Of a stretch of 64,000 nt of DNA, positions 55,826-64,000 are shown piece by piece. The stretch covers positions 372,001 through 436,000 of the forward strand of contig NZ_CCDL010000002.1 in assembly GCF_000724085.1 (NCBI RefSeq). Reading direction: 5' to 3'. Numbering within the stretch: the first letter of the stretch is position 1; every line of letters starts with the position of its first letter. This stretch comes from Oceanobacillus manasiensis. Its GTDB lineage: Bacteria; Bacillota; Bacilli; Bacillales; Amphibacillaceae. The position numbers and the translations under genes are program-made. The notes below the pieces were generated by a model. It was not told the origin of the DNA, made no database searches, and was given only the letters and a program-made list of their open reading frames with translations.

Positions 55826-56509
55826 ATGAAAAATGAAATGATAGCCATCGCTATTGATGGTCCTGCAGCAGCAGGAAAAAGTACTGTAGCAAAGATTGTT
55901 GCAGAAAAACTTAGCTGTATATACATTGATACTGGGGCGATGTATAGAGCATTAACATTAAAAGCGATTAATAATCAGGTTGATTTACAAAACGAAGACC
56001 TTTTGGTCGCCTTGCTTGCAAACACAACAATTAAATTAAAACAAAGCGCAAGAGGGCAACTAGTTATGCTTGATATGAAGGATGTTACGGAAGCAATTCG
56101 CTCCCAGGAAGTTACTAACAACGTATCCTATGTTGCGATGCACCCAGCAATTCGTAGTGAAATGGTAGCTCGTCAGCAAGCACTTGCTTCACACTCGAGT
56201 GTGGTGATGGATGGCCGAGATATAGGAACCCACGTACTTCCTAATGCTGAAGTAAAGGTTTTTCTCGTTGCCTCTGTCGAAGAACGGGCAAAAAGACGCT
56301 TTGAAGAAAATACTAAAAAAGGCTACAAAGTGAACCTCGAAGAATTAAAACAAGAGATTGAACAAAGAGATATGATTGATTCACAAAGAGAAGCAGCCCC
56401 ACTAATTAAAGCTGATAATGCAGTGGAAATAGATACCACATCTCTAACGATTAACCAAGTAGCTGAAAAAATATTAAATGAGGCATATGAGGTTCTTCAA
56501 CATTCCTAA
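55826..56509 (+). CDS. cmk: Cytidylate kinase
   Basis: Phosphorylates CMP and dCMP; 227 aa, the usual length. The P-loop GPAAAGKST is at residues 12-20. [10 protein letters not shown] and [14 protein letters not shown] are nucleotide-binding family motifs, and the lid contains [12 protein letters not shown]. The ATG is 14 bases from AGAGGA, which is longer than ideal, but no better start exists. The 178-base upstream region carries short complementary segments (see findings). Confidence 0.96.
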   Translation: MKNEMIAIAIDGPAAAGKSTVAKIVAEKLSCIYIDTGAMYRALTLKAINNQVDLQNEDLLVALLANTTIKLKQSARGQLVMLDMKDVTEAIRSQEVTNNVSYVAMHPAIRSEMVARQQALASHSSVVMDGRDIGTHVLPNAEVKVFLVASVEERAKRRFEENTKKGYKVNLEELKQEIEQRDMIDSQREAAPLIKADNAVEIDTTSLTINQVAEKILNEAYEVLQHS

Positions 56510-56842
56510 GTTTCAGTTGCATAAATTAAATAAATTGAAGCGTGTACGAAGACTAAAGTTGGTTTAAAAATTGTAAAAATAGGGAATTTATTATTACTCA
56601 AACATTACTGCGTAACATTCTACAAGGAATTTTGTATTGTAGTGTTCAAATTTTTTTAATTGACTTAGTCATAGTGGGAATAAGAAAGAAATTATCAGAA
56701 TCAAACAACATTACTTGACAAATAATTATAATTATTAGAAGTTATAGAAAAGGAAGTTTCTATTTAATTCTAAATTTTATTAGATAGAGTTAAATGTGAC
56801 GTTTAATGCGTGGCTTTGATTTGTACTTAGGAGGGCTAGGAT
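56510..56842. other. 333-base gap between cmk and the S1 gene
   Basis: AT-rich with no gene on either strand. It contains a TTGACA at 56715-56720 followed by a perfect 16-base palindrome AATAATTATAATTATT (56721-56736). The presumed S1 leader runs from about there to 56842. No terminator of cmk is visible. Confidence 0.5.
56715..56740 (+). promoter_or_regulatory. Possible promoter region with PerR-box-like palindrome before the S1 gene
   Basis: TTGACA (56715-56720) is directly followed by TTATAATTATTAGAA (56726-56740), which matches TTATAATNATTATAA at 13 of 14 positions. A clean -10 at 17 bases is lacking; TTATAG at 56742-56747 is 21 bases away. The AT richness of the region makes chance a real possibility. 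Confidence 0.35.
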
Positions 56843-57973
56843 ATGACAGAACAAAACAATGAATTACCAGAATTACAAGTAGGTACTACCATTACTGGAA
56901 AGGTAATCAAGGTTGAGGAGAAACAAGTACTTGTGGACATTGGTTACAAAACAGAAGGCATTGTACCGATTGGTGAGCTATCTAGCTTACATGTGGAACA
57001 AGCTAGTGATGTCGTAAATGAAGGAGACGAACTCACACTAAAAGTTAAAAAAATAGATGACGATGAAGTAGTCCTATCTAAAAAAGCTATTGATGCTGAT
57101 CAAGCATGGGTAGAACTTGAAGAAAAATACAATAGCGGTGAAATTTTTGAAACGGAAGTAAAAGAAGTTGTTAAAGGTGGACTGGTTGTAGATGTAGGGG
57201 TTAGAGGATTTATACCTGCATCATTAGTCGAAACCTATTTTGTGGAAGATTTCTCTGAATATAAAAATAAAATGCTTACTGTTAAAATTGCTGAATTGGA
57301 TAAAGATCAAAACCGTATTATTCTATCTCATCGTGCGGTATCGGAGGATGAAGCGAAAGCTAAAAAAGGAGAATTGCTTCAGTCTTTAGAAGCTGGCCAG
57401 GTACTTGACGGTACAGTTCAGCGTATTACTAACTTTGGTGTATTTGTTGATCTCGGTGGAGTAGATGGTCTTGTTCACATTTCTCAGTTGGCTCACAAAC
57501 ATGTTGAGAAAGCTTCAGATGTAGTAACGGAAGGTGACAAACTAAAAGTAGAAGTACTTTCTGTGGATATGGATAATGAGCGAATTTCCCTATCTCATAA
57601 AAATACAATACCTGGTCCGTGGTCAGATATTGAAAATAGATTCTCTGCAGGAGATACTGTAGAGGGGACAGTTCAGCGACTTGTTAACTTCGGTGCATTT
57701 GTTGAAATTGAGCCAGGTGTAGAAGGCCTTGTGCATATCTCTCAAATTGCCAACCGACACATCGGCACTCCACAAGAAGTACTTGAAGTGGGCCAAAAGG
57801 TTAATGTTAAAATTCTTGACGTAAATGAAAATGAAGAGCGTATTTCATTGAGTATTAAAGAGCTTGAACAGGAACAAGCTGAAAAAGAATATAAGCAATA
57901 TGAAAAAGATGATGAACAATCTGGTTTCCAATTAGGTGATTTCATTGGAGACAAATTAAATAAATATAAATAA
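56843..57973 (+). CDS. rpsA: 30S ribosomal protein S1 homologue (YpfD), four S1 domains
   Basis: RNA-binding protein of 376 aa. It has four S1 repeats, at about 11-80, 98-166, 184-254 and 269-340, the last two with the family core GTVQRITNFGVFVDLGG and GTVQRLVNFGAFVEIEPG. Low-GC Gram-positives have this short S1 form, which lacks the two N-terminal ribosome-binding domains of E. coli S1 and is not essential in B. subtilis (YpfD). Its role in translation is therefore partly uncertain. TTAGGAGGG precedes the ATG. It is closed by a strong terminator. Confidence 0.9.
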   Translation: MTEQNNELPELQVGTTITGKVIKVEEKQVLVDIGYKTEGIVPIGELSSLHVEQASDVVNEGDELTLKVKKIDDDEVVLSKKAIDADQAWVELEEKYNSGEIFETEVKEVVKGGLVVDVGVRGFIPASLVETYFVEDFSEYKNKMLTVKIAELDKDQNRIILSHRAVSEDEAKAKKGELLQSLEAGQVLDGTVQRITNFGVFVDLGGVDGLVHISQLAHKHVEKASDVVTEGDKLKVEVLSVDMDNERISLSHKNTIPGPWSDIENRFSAGDTVEGTVQRLVNFGAFVEIEPGVEGLVHISQIANRHIGTPQEVLEVGQKVNVKILDVNENEERISLSIKELEQEQAEKEYKQYEKDDEQSGFQLGDFIGDKLNKYK

Positions 57974-57989
57974 TTTATCTTAAAAAAGC

Positions 57990-58024
57990 AGACGTCTTCC
58001 AAATTGGAAGACGTCTTTCTTTTT
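57990..58024 (+). terminator. Terminator of the S1 gene
   Basis: A 13-bp stem formed by AGACGTCTTCCAA (57990-58002) with the complementary arm ending ACGTCT at 58016 is followed by TTCTTTTTG. Confidence 0.85.
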
Positions 58025-58085
58025 GTTTTAAATGTAATCTTTCTTAAGTTTCACTTCTCAACCGCTCTAATCTTCATTAATTTTT

Positions 58086-58115
58086 GTATAACGGCCCTTT
58101 AAAGTATCCATAATG
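58086..58115 (+). promoter_or_regulatory. Possible sigma-F/G promoter of yphA
   Basis: GTATA (58086-58090), an 18-base spacer and CATAATG (58109-58115) resemble the forespore sigma-G arrangement. The yphA start is 20 bases on. The match is suggestive only. Confidence 0.4.
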
Positions 58116-58135
58116 TTAAGGGTAGGTGAAGATAA

Positions 58136-58735
58136 ATGATTAATGAAGTTTACTTTTATTGGATTGGTTGGATGCTGTGGATCTTGACAACCTTTTTTAT
58201 GAGTTACGGAAGAGAAAGAGACCTATATACAATATGGCTTATGAGTCTTATGATTTTATCAAATACTAATATCCACATCGGTTTAACACAAATTAATGCC
58301 TCCACATTTCCTATAATGCTTGGTTCCATTATTCTTCTTCTGAACCTTCAACGTCAAATTTACTTAACAGTATGTACCGTTACCATAATACTTGGCTATA
58401 CTTCCATACTTTTTTGGGAAATAGTAGCTCCCGTGTGGCTTTTTCTGCCCAGAGAATTGTTAATACCACTTCTTCTAGGTTTGACCGCACTTATACTTGT
58501 CAACGAGCTCAAGAGTCGTATTTGTGTTATTCTCTTGGGCGCAACTATGGGTGAATATGTTTTCAGCTTCTATTTATTTTCTTATGGTATGACAAGAGGA
58601 GTTGGAGAACTTCCTTTTTTAGGTAATATTATGATGACAATTGTAATTATCGTATTTTTAGACATAATACGTAAAAGTAGAGTGAAGAAAGTGAAAAATC
58701 ATGATTTACCTATAGACTTGGAGGTAGCAAAATGA
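58136..58735 (+). CDS. YphA family membrane protein
   Basis: 199 aa with about six hydrophobic segments, matching YphA of Bacilli. Function is unknown. It is conserved next to yphB (YIEGIA protein). It overlaps that gene by 4 bases (ATGA), so the two are co-translated. AGGTGAAG precedes the ATG. The possible forespore promoter upstream suggests a sporulation role; this is an inference. Confidence 0.8.
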   Translation: MINEVYFYWIGWMLWILTTFFMSYGRERDLYTIWLMSLMILSNTNIHIGLTQINASTFPIMLGSIILLLNLQRQIYLTVCTVTIILGYTSILFWEIVAPVWLFLPRELLIPLLLGLTALILVNELKSRICVILLGATMGEYVFSFYLFSYGMTRGVGELPFLGNIMMTIVIIVFLDIIRKSRVKKVKNHDLPIDLEVAK

Positions 58736-59622
58736 ATGAATATACATACCCCATTATCTTTGGAGTGATAGTGGGTACGATTGCGCGTATGCTTATGTTA
58801 CGAACCGATTATCGACAATACCCCACTTATTTACATGGAAAAGTAATTCATCTGTCACTGGGGTTTATCGCAGCCGCGCTTGGCGCAGTAGCGGTACCAG
58901 CTATTATGGAAATGGAATTCACCGCTGTAACATTTCTAACTGTAGCGGCGACCCAATTTAGGGAAGTTAGAAATATGGAGCGTAACACACTTAGTGAGGT
59001 AGATGAGTTTGAATTGGTGCCCCGTGGGAAAACATATATCGAGGGTATAGCAATTTCATTTGAAAGTAGGAACTATCTTGTTATTGTAACGGCATTTATT
59101 GGCACACTCTTGTATATTGTATTAAATATTTACATTGCTTTAGCTGGTGCAATCATTTGCTTAATTGTAAATAAAGCACTAATGAGTGGTTCCACCATCA
59201 AGGATATTGTCAATATCGATTATCATGAACTTCATTTCGAGGGAGCAGGTCTTTATGTCGATAATATTTATATTATGAACATTGGGCTACCGGAAAGACA
59301 AAAAGAAATTATGAAATATGGGATGGGATTTGTGCTTACACCAAAAAACATGAATGTCATTACAACAATTGGAAATTTAGGTCAGCGACAGGCGATTCTT
59401 CATGACGTTTCTGTTTCACTAGGTGTTGTCAGGGATTCTGGCACGCCGGCTTTGACACCATTAATTAAAAGAGATTTAGATGATGGTCGTATAGGTGTGT
59501 TTATCCTTCCACAATTACGAGAAAAACAAAAAGCAATTGAAGTAATTGGGGCTGTACCGGTATTGGAAAATGCTATCCGAATGCCTTCAGAATCAAAATC
59601 CCATAGTAAGGAGAAACATTAG
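58732..59622 (+). CDS. yphB: YIEGIA family protein (YphB)
   Basis: 296 aa membrane protein carrying the family-defining YIEGIA motif near residue 102, just before a membrane segment. The N-terminal half has three to four hydrophobic segments and the C-terminal half a soluble domain (NIGLPERQKEIMKYGMGFV onward). It is restricted to spore-formers, and B. subtilis YphB is linked to spore formation. Its biochemical role is not known. It is followed 2 bases later by its small partner gene. Confidence 0.85.
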   Translation: MNEYTYPIIFGVIVGTIARMLMLRTDYRQYPTYLHGKVIHLSLGFIAAALGAVAVPAIMEMEFTAVTFLTVAATQFREVRNMERNTLSEVDEFELVPRGKTYIEGIAISFESRNYLVIVTAFIGTLLYIVLNIYIALAGAIICLIVNKALMSGSTIKDIVNIDYHELHFEGAGLYVDNIYIMNIGLPERQKEIMKYGMGFVLTPKNMNVITTIGNLGQRQAILHDVSVSLGVVRDSGTPALTPLIKRDLDDGRIGVFILPQLREKQKAIEVIGAVPVLENAIRMPSESKSHSKEKH

Positions 59623-59624
59623 GT

Positions 59625-59810
59625 ATGATGATTGAAAAAGCAATTCTTGCCGTTGTGACAACAAATAAAACAAAAGTTGGCGGTGGAGCGCCTATTTTTT
59701 ATTGTAACGATGCAGATGAGTCTGCAAAGGTGGCTGCAAACCTAGAAGCGATAACAGATGGGATAGCCCATTCCCTCTCCAATGAGATGTATATTATCGT
59801 AAAACATTAA
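59625..59810 (+). CDS. Capping complex subunit for YIEGIA
   Basis: 61 aa soluble protein (MMIEKAILAVVTTNKTKVGGGAP start) of a family always found next to YIEGIA proteins and named for that partnership. The contact in this organism is not demonstrated. GGAGAAAC lies at the end of yphB just before the ATG ATG start. It is easily missed because of its size. Confidence 0.78.
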   Translation: MMIEKAILAVVTTNKTKVGGGAPIFYCNDADESAKVAANLEAITDGIAHSLSNEMYIIVKH

Positions 59811-59894
59811 AAATAAATTGTTAATATGTGCTACTTTTGCTAGAATGAATAAATGTTAGAAAATAAGAAAGTAAAGAGAGAGGATGCTCCTTTC

Positions 59895-61205
59895 ATGAGG
59901 AAATCTGTTGTAGCAATTGTAGGTAGACCAAATGTCGGAAAGTCGACAATATTTAATAGACTAGTCGGGGAAAGAATTTCTATTGTAGAAGATATACCCG
60001 GCGTTACACGAGACCGTATTTATGCAGAAGCTGAATGGCTCACTTCTAAATTTAATCTAATCGATACTGGTGGGATTGAGATTGGGGATGAACCACTCCT
60101 TGTTCAGATGAGACAGCAGGCAGAGATTGCAATTAATGAAGCTGATGTGATTATCTTTCTTTTAAATGGACGAGAGGGTATAACAGCAGCTGACGAAGAG
60201 GTAGCTAAGCTATTATTTAAATCTAATAAGCCAGTAGTACTTGGTATAAACAAAATTGATAATCCAGAAATGCGTGAGTCCATTTATGAATACTATTCCT
60301 TAGGGTTTGGAGAGCCGTTTCCTATATCAGGATCTCATGGATTAGGTTTAGGAGACTTATTAGACGCTGTGGTGGGCCATTTCCCTCAACGATCTGAGGA
60401 AGTTTATGATGAAGAAACGATTTATTTCAGTTTAATTGGACGGCCAAATGTTGGGAAGTCTTCCCTAGTCAATTCTATGTTAAATGAAGAACGCGTTATA
60501 GTGAGCGAAATAGAAGGTACCACAAGAGATGCGATTGATACTACTTTGACTCGAGATGAACAAGATTACGTTATCATTGATACTGCTGGTATGCGAAAAA
60601 GAGGGAAAGTGTATGAAACGACGGAAAAATACAGCGTTTTACGTGCACTAAAAGCAATTGAACGCTCAGACGTGGTGCTTGTATTAATTGATGCTGAAAC
60701 AGGCATTAGAGAGCAAGACAAGAAGATTGCGGGTTATGCGCATGAGGCAGGAAGAGCTATTGTCATTGTAGTGAATAAATGGGATACCGTGGAATCAAAT
60801 GAGAAAGCTATGAAGGAATTTGAAACAAATGTCAGAGCGCATTTTCAGTATTTGGATTATGCACCAGTAGTCTTTTTATCCGCAAAGACTAAAAAACGAT
60901 TACACACCCTTTTACCTGCTGTGAAATTAGCAAGTGAGAACCACGCAAAACGGGTCCCAACAAATGTCTTAAATGACGTTATTATGGATGCTATTGCAAT
61001 GAACCCTACACCTACCTTGAAAGGAAAGAGACTTAAGGTACTTTATGCAACACAAGTTGCCGTCAAACCACCAAGTTTTGTAGTATTTGTTAATGAACCC
61101 GAATTAATGCACTTTTCCTATGAACGTTTTCTTGAAAACAAGATTCGAGATGCCTTTGGTTTTGTAGGCACACCTATAAAACTGTTTGCTAGGAGAAGAC
61201 AATAA
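59895..61205 (+). CDS. der: Ribosome biogenesis GTPase Der
   Basis: Tandem G-domain protein of 436 aa needed for 50S subunit assembly (EngA). G1 of the first domain is GRPNVGKST at 10-18, the second [11 protein letters not shown] at about 180-190; both have DTAG/DTGG and NKxD motifs (NKIDN, NKWDT). A KH-like domain ends the protein. I chose the ATG at 59895, giving [13 protein letters not shown] and the exact B. subtilis length; GAGAGAGG is 12 bases upstream. An upstream in-frame start at 59853 would add 14 atypical residues. gpsA follows by 13 bases. Confidence 0.97.
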   Translation: MRKSVVAIVGRPNVGKSTIFNRLVGERISIVEDIPGVTRDRIYAEAEWLTSKFNLIDTGGIEIGDEPLLVQMRQQAEIAINEADVIIFLLNGREGITAADEEVAKLLFKSNKPVVLGINKIDNPEMRESIYEYYSLGFGEPFPISGSHGLGLGDLLDAVVGHFPQRSEEVYDEETIYFSLIGRPNVGKSSLVNSMLNEERVIVSEIEGTTRDAIDTTLTRDEQDYVIIDTAGMRKRGKVYETTEKYSVLRALKAIERSDVVLVLIDAETGIREQDKKIAGYAHEAGRAIVIVVNKWDTVESNEKAMKEFETNVRAHFQYLDYAPVVFLSAKTKKRLHTLLPAVKLASENHAKRVPTNVLNDVIMDAIAMNPTPTLKGKRLKVLYATQVAVKPPSFVVFVNEPELMHFSYERFLENKIRDAFGFVGTPIKLFARRRQ

Positions 61206-61218
61206 GGAGGAACGATTT

Positions 61219-62259
61219 ATGGAGAAAGTAGCAGTTATTGGAGCAGGGAGCTGGGGAACAGCCCTAAGTATTGTTCTTGCAGATAATGGTCATGAGGTAC
61301 GCTTATGGACGCACCGACTTGAGCAGGCAGAAGCAATAAACAAAGAAAAGCGGAACGAAAAATATCTAAAAGAGGTAGAAATCCCTAAAAAAATTAGAGC
61401 ATACAATAACTTAAACGAAGCTGTTGAAGGGGTAGCTACAATTATTATCGTGGTGCCTACTAAAGCAATTCGTGAAGTGTGTAAGCAACTACAGACGGCT
61501 TTAAAACAAAAAGTAACTATTATTCACGCAACAAAGGGGATAGAACCTGTAACGCTTAAGAGAGTTTCACAGTTAATTAGTGAGGAAATGGAGCAATATT
61601 CGGAAGAGGAAATTGTTGTGCTATCTGGGCCAAGTCATGCTGAGGAAGTAGCATTAAGACAACCAACTACCGTAACAGTTTCTTCAAATAACGCTAAGAA
61701 TGCCTCATATGCACAGGATTTATTTATAAATGATGCTTTTCGTGTGTATACGAGCCCAGACATACTTGGGATTGAATTGGGTGGCGCTTTAAAAAATATC
61801 ATTGCATTAGGTGCGGGGATCTCTGACGGACTTGGATATGGAGATAATGCCAAGGCTGCCCTTATTACGAGAGGGTTAGCTGAAATTGCCAGATTGGGCA
61901 CCTCACTTGGTGCTAATCCTTTAAGTTTTCTAGGCTTACCTGGTGTAGGAGACCTAATTGTAACGTGTACAAGTGTTCATAGTAGAAACTGGCGTGCTGG
62001 AAACCTCTTAGGGAAAGGTTATAAGCTTGAAGATGTACTCGAGAAAATGGGGATGGCAGTTGAAGGGGTTAGAACCGTTAAGGCTGCCTATCAATTTGCT
62101 GAAGAGCAAAATGTAGAAATGCCGATTACAAAGGGTATTTACCAGATCTTATTCGAAGAACAAGATCCCAAAAAGGTTGTTGAGCAACTAATGAGTAGAA
62201 CGAAGCGAGAAGAAATGGACGACCTTGCTTCTCTCTTAAATGAGCGATATAGCCAATAA
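61219..62259 (+). CDS. gpsA: Glycerol-3-phosphate dehydrogenase [NAD(P)+]
   Basis: Makes sn-glycerol-3-phosphate from dihydroxyacetone phosphate for phospholipid synthesis. It is 346 aa. The N-terminal Rossmann motif GAGSWGTA is at 8-15, HATKGIE and LSGPSHAEEV follow, and the catalytic Lys is in GGALKNIIALGAG. The ATG at 61219 follows AAGGAGG. It is coupled to der, the conserved order in Bacilli. Confidence 0.97.
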   Translation: MEKVAVIGAGSWGTALSIVLADNGHEVRLWTHRLEQAEAINKEKRNEKYLKEVEIPKKIRAYNNLNEAVEGVATIIIVVPTKAIREVCKQLQTALKQKVTIIHATKGIEPVTLKRVSQLISEEMEQYSEEEIVVLSGPSHAEEVALRQPTTVTVSSNNAKNASYAQDLFINDAFRVYTSPDILGIELGGALKNIIALGAGISDGLGYGDNAKAALITRGLAEIARLGTSLGANPLSFLGLPGVGDLIVTCTSVHSRNWRAGNLLGKGYKLEDVLEKMGMAVEGVRTVKAAYQFAEEQNVEMPITKGIYQILFEEQDPKKVVEQLMSRTKREEMDDLASLLNERYSQ

Positions 62260-62260
62260 C

Positions 62261-62287
62261 ACGGATTACGCCTCTTTGCATATACTA
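62261..62287 (+). promoter_or_regulatory. Sigma-K-type promoter of spoVIF
   Basis: AC (62261-62262), a 16-base spacer and CATATACTA (62279-62287) match the sigma-K pattern AC-N16-CATANNNTA exactly. The gene starts 31 bases later. Sigma-K control fits the mother-cell role of SpoVIF. Confidence 0.55.
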
Positions 62288-62318
62288 TGTTGAATAAAAC
62301 ATGCAAGGAGGAGTATAG

Positions 62319-62579
62319 GTGAATAATTTTCAAAAAGGTCTTTTTGATAAAATACAGAAAAATGCCAATGTAAATCCAGATGATGTATATAAAGTTGCAG
62401 ATGCTGTAAAAAATGCTGATTTTTCTGATGAGCAAACAGTAAGAAAGTTGGTTCGTCATTTGGCCAAGTTGGCTAATAAGTCAATACCAAAGGAAAAAGA
62501 AGATAAAATAGTTGAAACCATTACAAAGAACAATGTCCCAATGGATATGCAATCATTAAACAAATTATTTAAAAAGTAG
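62319..62579 (+). CDS. spoVIF: Stage VI sporulation protein F
   Basis: Small soluble, lysine-rich protein of 86 aa matching SpoVIF (VNPDDVYKVADAVKNADFSDEQTVRKLV core), needed for late spore coat assembly in B. subtilis. The start is GTG after AAGGAGGA at 6 bases. The sigma-K-like promoter upstream supports mother-cell expression. In B. subtilis spoVIF lies elsewhere (yjcC region), but in many Bacillaceae a copy follows gpsA, as here. Confidence 0.88.
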   Translation: MNNFQKGLFDKIQKNANVNPDDVYKVADAVKNADFSDEQTVRKLVRHLAKLANKSIPKEKEDKIVETITKNNVPMDMQSLNKLFKK

Positions 62580-62679
62580 TGAAGTATAGGCAATTGAGGA
62601 TACCGTAATGCTTATAACTGCATACACTAAATCGCACAAGCATTCACAATAGAGCTGTAGCGGACATTATTTAGTCAAT

Positions 62680-62715
62680 CCGGGATAAGGCTAGCCCTCT
62701 TTATCCCGGCTTTTT
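62680..62715 (+). terminator. Terminator of spoVIF
   Basis: CCGGGATAAGG (62680-62690) pairs with CTTTATCCCGG (62699-62709), with one mismatch, followed by CTTTTT. Confidence 0.8.
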
Positions 62716-62893
62716 ATTATGTTCTTAAAGTTATAAGCTTCAATCTCTAAGTGGGCCAAAAAAACGGGTTATGTCGAAATATCCACCAATACGGATTACA
62801 TCTATTCAGTTTTCCACCATACAGACGTTCTTCGCTCTTCTAAATTCAAAAATTTTTGAAAAACGCTTTTCTATCCCTCGTTTGATCCCTCTG

Positions 62894-62902
62894 TGATATA
62901 AT
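62894..62902 (+). promoter_or_regulatory. Extended -10 promoter of the DUF2768 gene
   Basis: TGATATAAT combines the TGn extension with a perfect TATAAT. The -35 region is weak. The gene starts 46 bases later. Confidence 0.45.
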
Positions 62903-62948
62903 ATGGGGTACATGGTTTGATAAGAGAAAGCATACAGGAGTGAAAAAG

Positions 62949-63146
62949 ATGTCTACGTCAATGCTTAAGATGTATATATCATTCGTTGGAATGATATTTT
63001 TATTTCTAGCTATTGGGCTAATTCTTCTTAGTCGCTATAAGCTTAGAGGTGTTTTTGCAGTTATTGTGTCGTTTCTTGCATACATATTTTTAGTTTTAGG
63101 TGCCCTTATCATTTTTTATATTGTATTTAGTGGGCCAACAGGATAG
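62949..63146 (+). CDS. DUF2768 family membrane protein, YphE-like
   Basis: 65 aa with two hydrophobic segments (about 7-26 and 35-58) and nothing else recognisable. It belongs to a short family (DUF2768) of unknown function found at this site in Bacilli. The ATG at 62949 follows CAGGAG at 8 bases; a GTG at 62940 overlaps that site. It is 18 bases before the lipoprotein gene, so they are likely co-transcribed. Confidence 0.8.
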   Translation: MSTSMLKMYISFVGMIFLFLAIGLILLSRYKLRGVFAVIVSFLAYIFLVLGALIIFYIVFSGPTG

Positions 63147-63164
63147 CACATAGGGAGGTTCATA

Positions 63165-63890
63165 ATGAAACATAACTACATACTAGTTTTTACAATGGTT
63201 AGTGTACTTGCCGTGTTAAGCGGTTGCTTATATCCCCAAGGAGAACTAGCGAAGAACCAACCCCCTAATGAAGCACAATTGGAAATGGTTCAAAGCGCAG
63301 TGGAAGAGTATCGGGAAATGAAACAGGGTCTGGTACCTATAAAGACAAAAGATAATGATATACCAATATTTCAAAAATATTTGGTGGATTTTTCTTTATT
63401 AAAGGAAAATGGTATTCTACAGGAAATACCAGCTACTGCTTATGAAAATGGTGGTCTATACCAATATACATTAATTACTCCTGATGAGGACCCGAGAGTA
63501 AAACTGATTGATTTGCGGATTACGGAGCAAATTAGAAGTATTAATGTGAAATTAGATATATATAGAAATGAACATATCTATCCACCATTTAAAGAAGAAA
63601 TAGAAGATGGGATATACACAATTGATTATGAAAAGTTGGGGTATGAAAACCCGCCACACGTTGTTAGCCCATATTCACAGGAAAATCTTCCTATCATTAT
63701 GGATGTTAATGGACAGCTCTATGTCGATTATCGGATTGATCTTCTTAGAGCATTAGATGACTATGAACACTCATATGAGGAGGGAGATGACATTCGTTTC
63801 CTGCTAGCAGAGAACACGCCCTTTGCTCCAGCCTATTCTCTCCCTTATACTGTCCGTTCAGGTGAACCAGTATTTATGAATGACAAATAA
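63165..63890 (+). CDS. Lipoprotein YphF
   Basis: 241 aa secreted lipoprotein with lipobox LSGC (Cys21). The mature part has no recognisable enzyme motif. It matches YphF of B. subtilis by position (before spoIVA) and general sequence; its function is unknown. GGGAGG precedes the ATG. A terminator follows, and the next gene by synteny should be spoIVA, beyond the window. Confidence 0.82.
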   Translation: MKHNYILVFTMVSVLAVLSGCLYPQGELAKNQPPNEAQLEMVQSAVEEYREMKQGLVPIKTKDNDIPIFQKYLVDFSLLKENGILQEIPATAYENGGLYQYTLITPDEDPRVKLIDLRITEQIRSINVKLDIYRNEHIYPPFKEEIEDGIYTIDYEKLGYENPPHVVSPYSQENLPIIMDVNGQLYVDYRIDLLRALDDYEHSYEEGDDIRFLLAENTPFAPAYSLPYTVRSGEPVFMNDK

Positions 63891-63904
63891 ATATCATAAA
63901 CATG

Positions 63905-63940
63905 CCCTTGTAACATATATTGTTACAAGGGTTTATTTGT
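63905..63940 (+). terminator. Terminator of yphF
   Basis: CCCTTGTAACA (63905-63915) and TGTTACAAGGG (63921-63931) form an 11-bp perfect stem, followed by TTTATTTG. Confidence 0.8.
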
Positions 63941-64000
63941 ATACCGACATATACTTGAAGCGAAGGGAATGAATAATAATTCTTTTACACATATTTAAGT

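Larger units (their letters stand above)
62580..62948. other. 369-base gap between spoVIF and the DUF2768 gene
   Basis: It contains a strong terminator at 62680-62715 and an extended -10 promoter at 62894-62902. In the about 170 bases between them I see no gene or clear structure. Confidence 0.5.

Overview
The window is an AT-rich, gene-dense chromosomal segment of an endospore-forming low-GC Gram-positive bacterium, almost certainly family Bacillaceae. Gene order closely follows Bacillus subtilis from the dinB/rnz region to just before spoIVA. Several proteins (Fur, SpoIIAB, SigF, Pdp, Der, RibT) read as near-orthologues of the B. subtilis ones. Divergence level and gene losses fit a halotolerant relative such as Oceanobacillus, Virgibacillus or Ornithinibacillus, but the genus cannot be fixed from the sequence alone. 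I see no rRNA, tRNA, CRISPR array, insertion sequence or prophage. This is core chromosome rather than an island.

Layout. 1-10.3 kb: DNA polymerase IV; a minus-strand set (glycerophosphodiesterase, NamA, RNase Z, aldehyde dehydrogenase); a plus-strand set (YqjN-type M20 hydrolase, MBL hydrolase, short-chain dehydrogenase, HesB-like protein); and an aldo/keto reductase. 10.4-18.3 kb: NudF, EndoQ-type endonuclease, SpoIIM, Fur, YqzK, XerD and nucleoside catabolism (DeoB-PupG-Pdp). 18.4-24.2 kb: DacF, the spoIIA operon (anti-anti-sigma, anti-sigma, sigma-F), then a reduced spoVA operon holding only spoVAA, spoVAB and spoVAF. 24.3-32.3 kb: LysA, cyclophilin, a small M50-like protease, an orphan RibT, a 27-residue YjcZ-type gene, ScpA/ScpB, SodF, and dacB-spmA-spmB for the spore cortex. 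32.5-42.4 kb: RluB with a potentially structured leader, ResABC for cytochrome c maturation, the ResDE two-component system, a DUF4430 lipoprotein with an ECF S component, and SigX/RsiX behind a SigX-type promoter. 42.5-54.9 kb: ferredoxin, YpbB-RecS-YpbD-YpbE, a MecA-family adaptor, Ddl, glutamate dehydrogenase, YpdA, asparaginase, PrsW, and SleB/YpeB for germination. 55-64 kb: a PilZ protein, cytidylate kinase, S1 protein, the YphA/YIEGIA/capping-subunit cluster, Der, GpsA, SpoVIF, DUF2768 and the YphF lipoprotein.

The main theme is sporulation and germination: forespore sigma-F control, cortex synthesis (DacB/SpmAB), germinosome-related SpoVAF, cortex lysis (SleB/YpeB) and late coat factors. 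It is interleaved with redox and iron control (Fur, ResDE, SodF, ferredoxin, YpdA) and DNA maintenance (DinB, EndoQ, XerD, ScpAB, RecS).

The points most worth a second look are: the loss of spoVAC/AD/AE from the spoVA operon; an aldehyde dehydrogenase whose conserved N-terminus has no standard start codon; a foldable leader before rluB; PerR-box-like palindromes before fur and the S1 gene; an orphan ribT; and the DUF4430/ECF pair inserted between resE and sigX. I found no clearly new defence or biosynthetic system.
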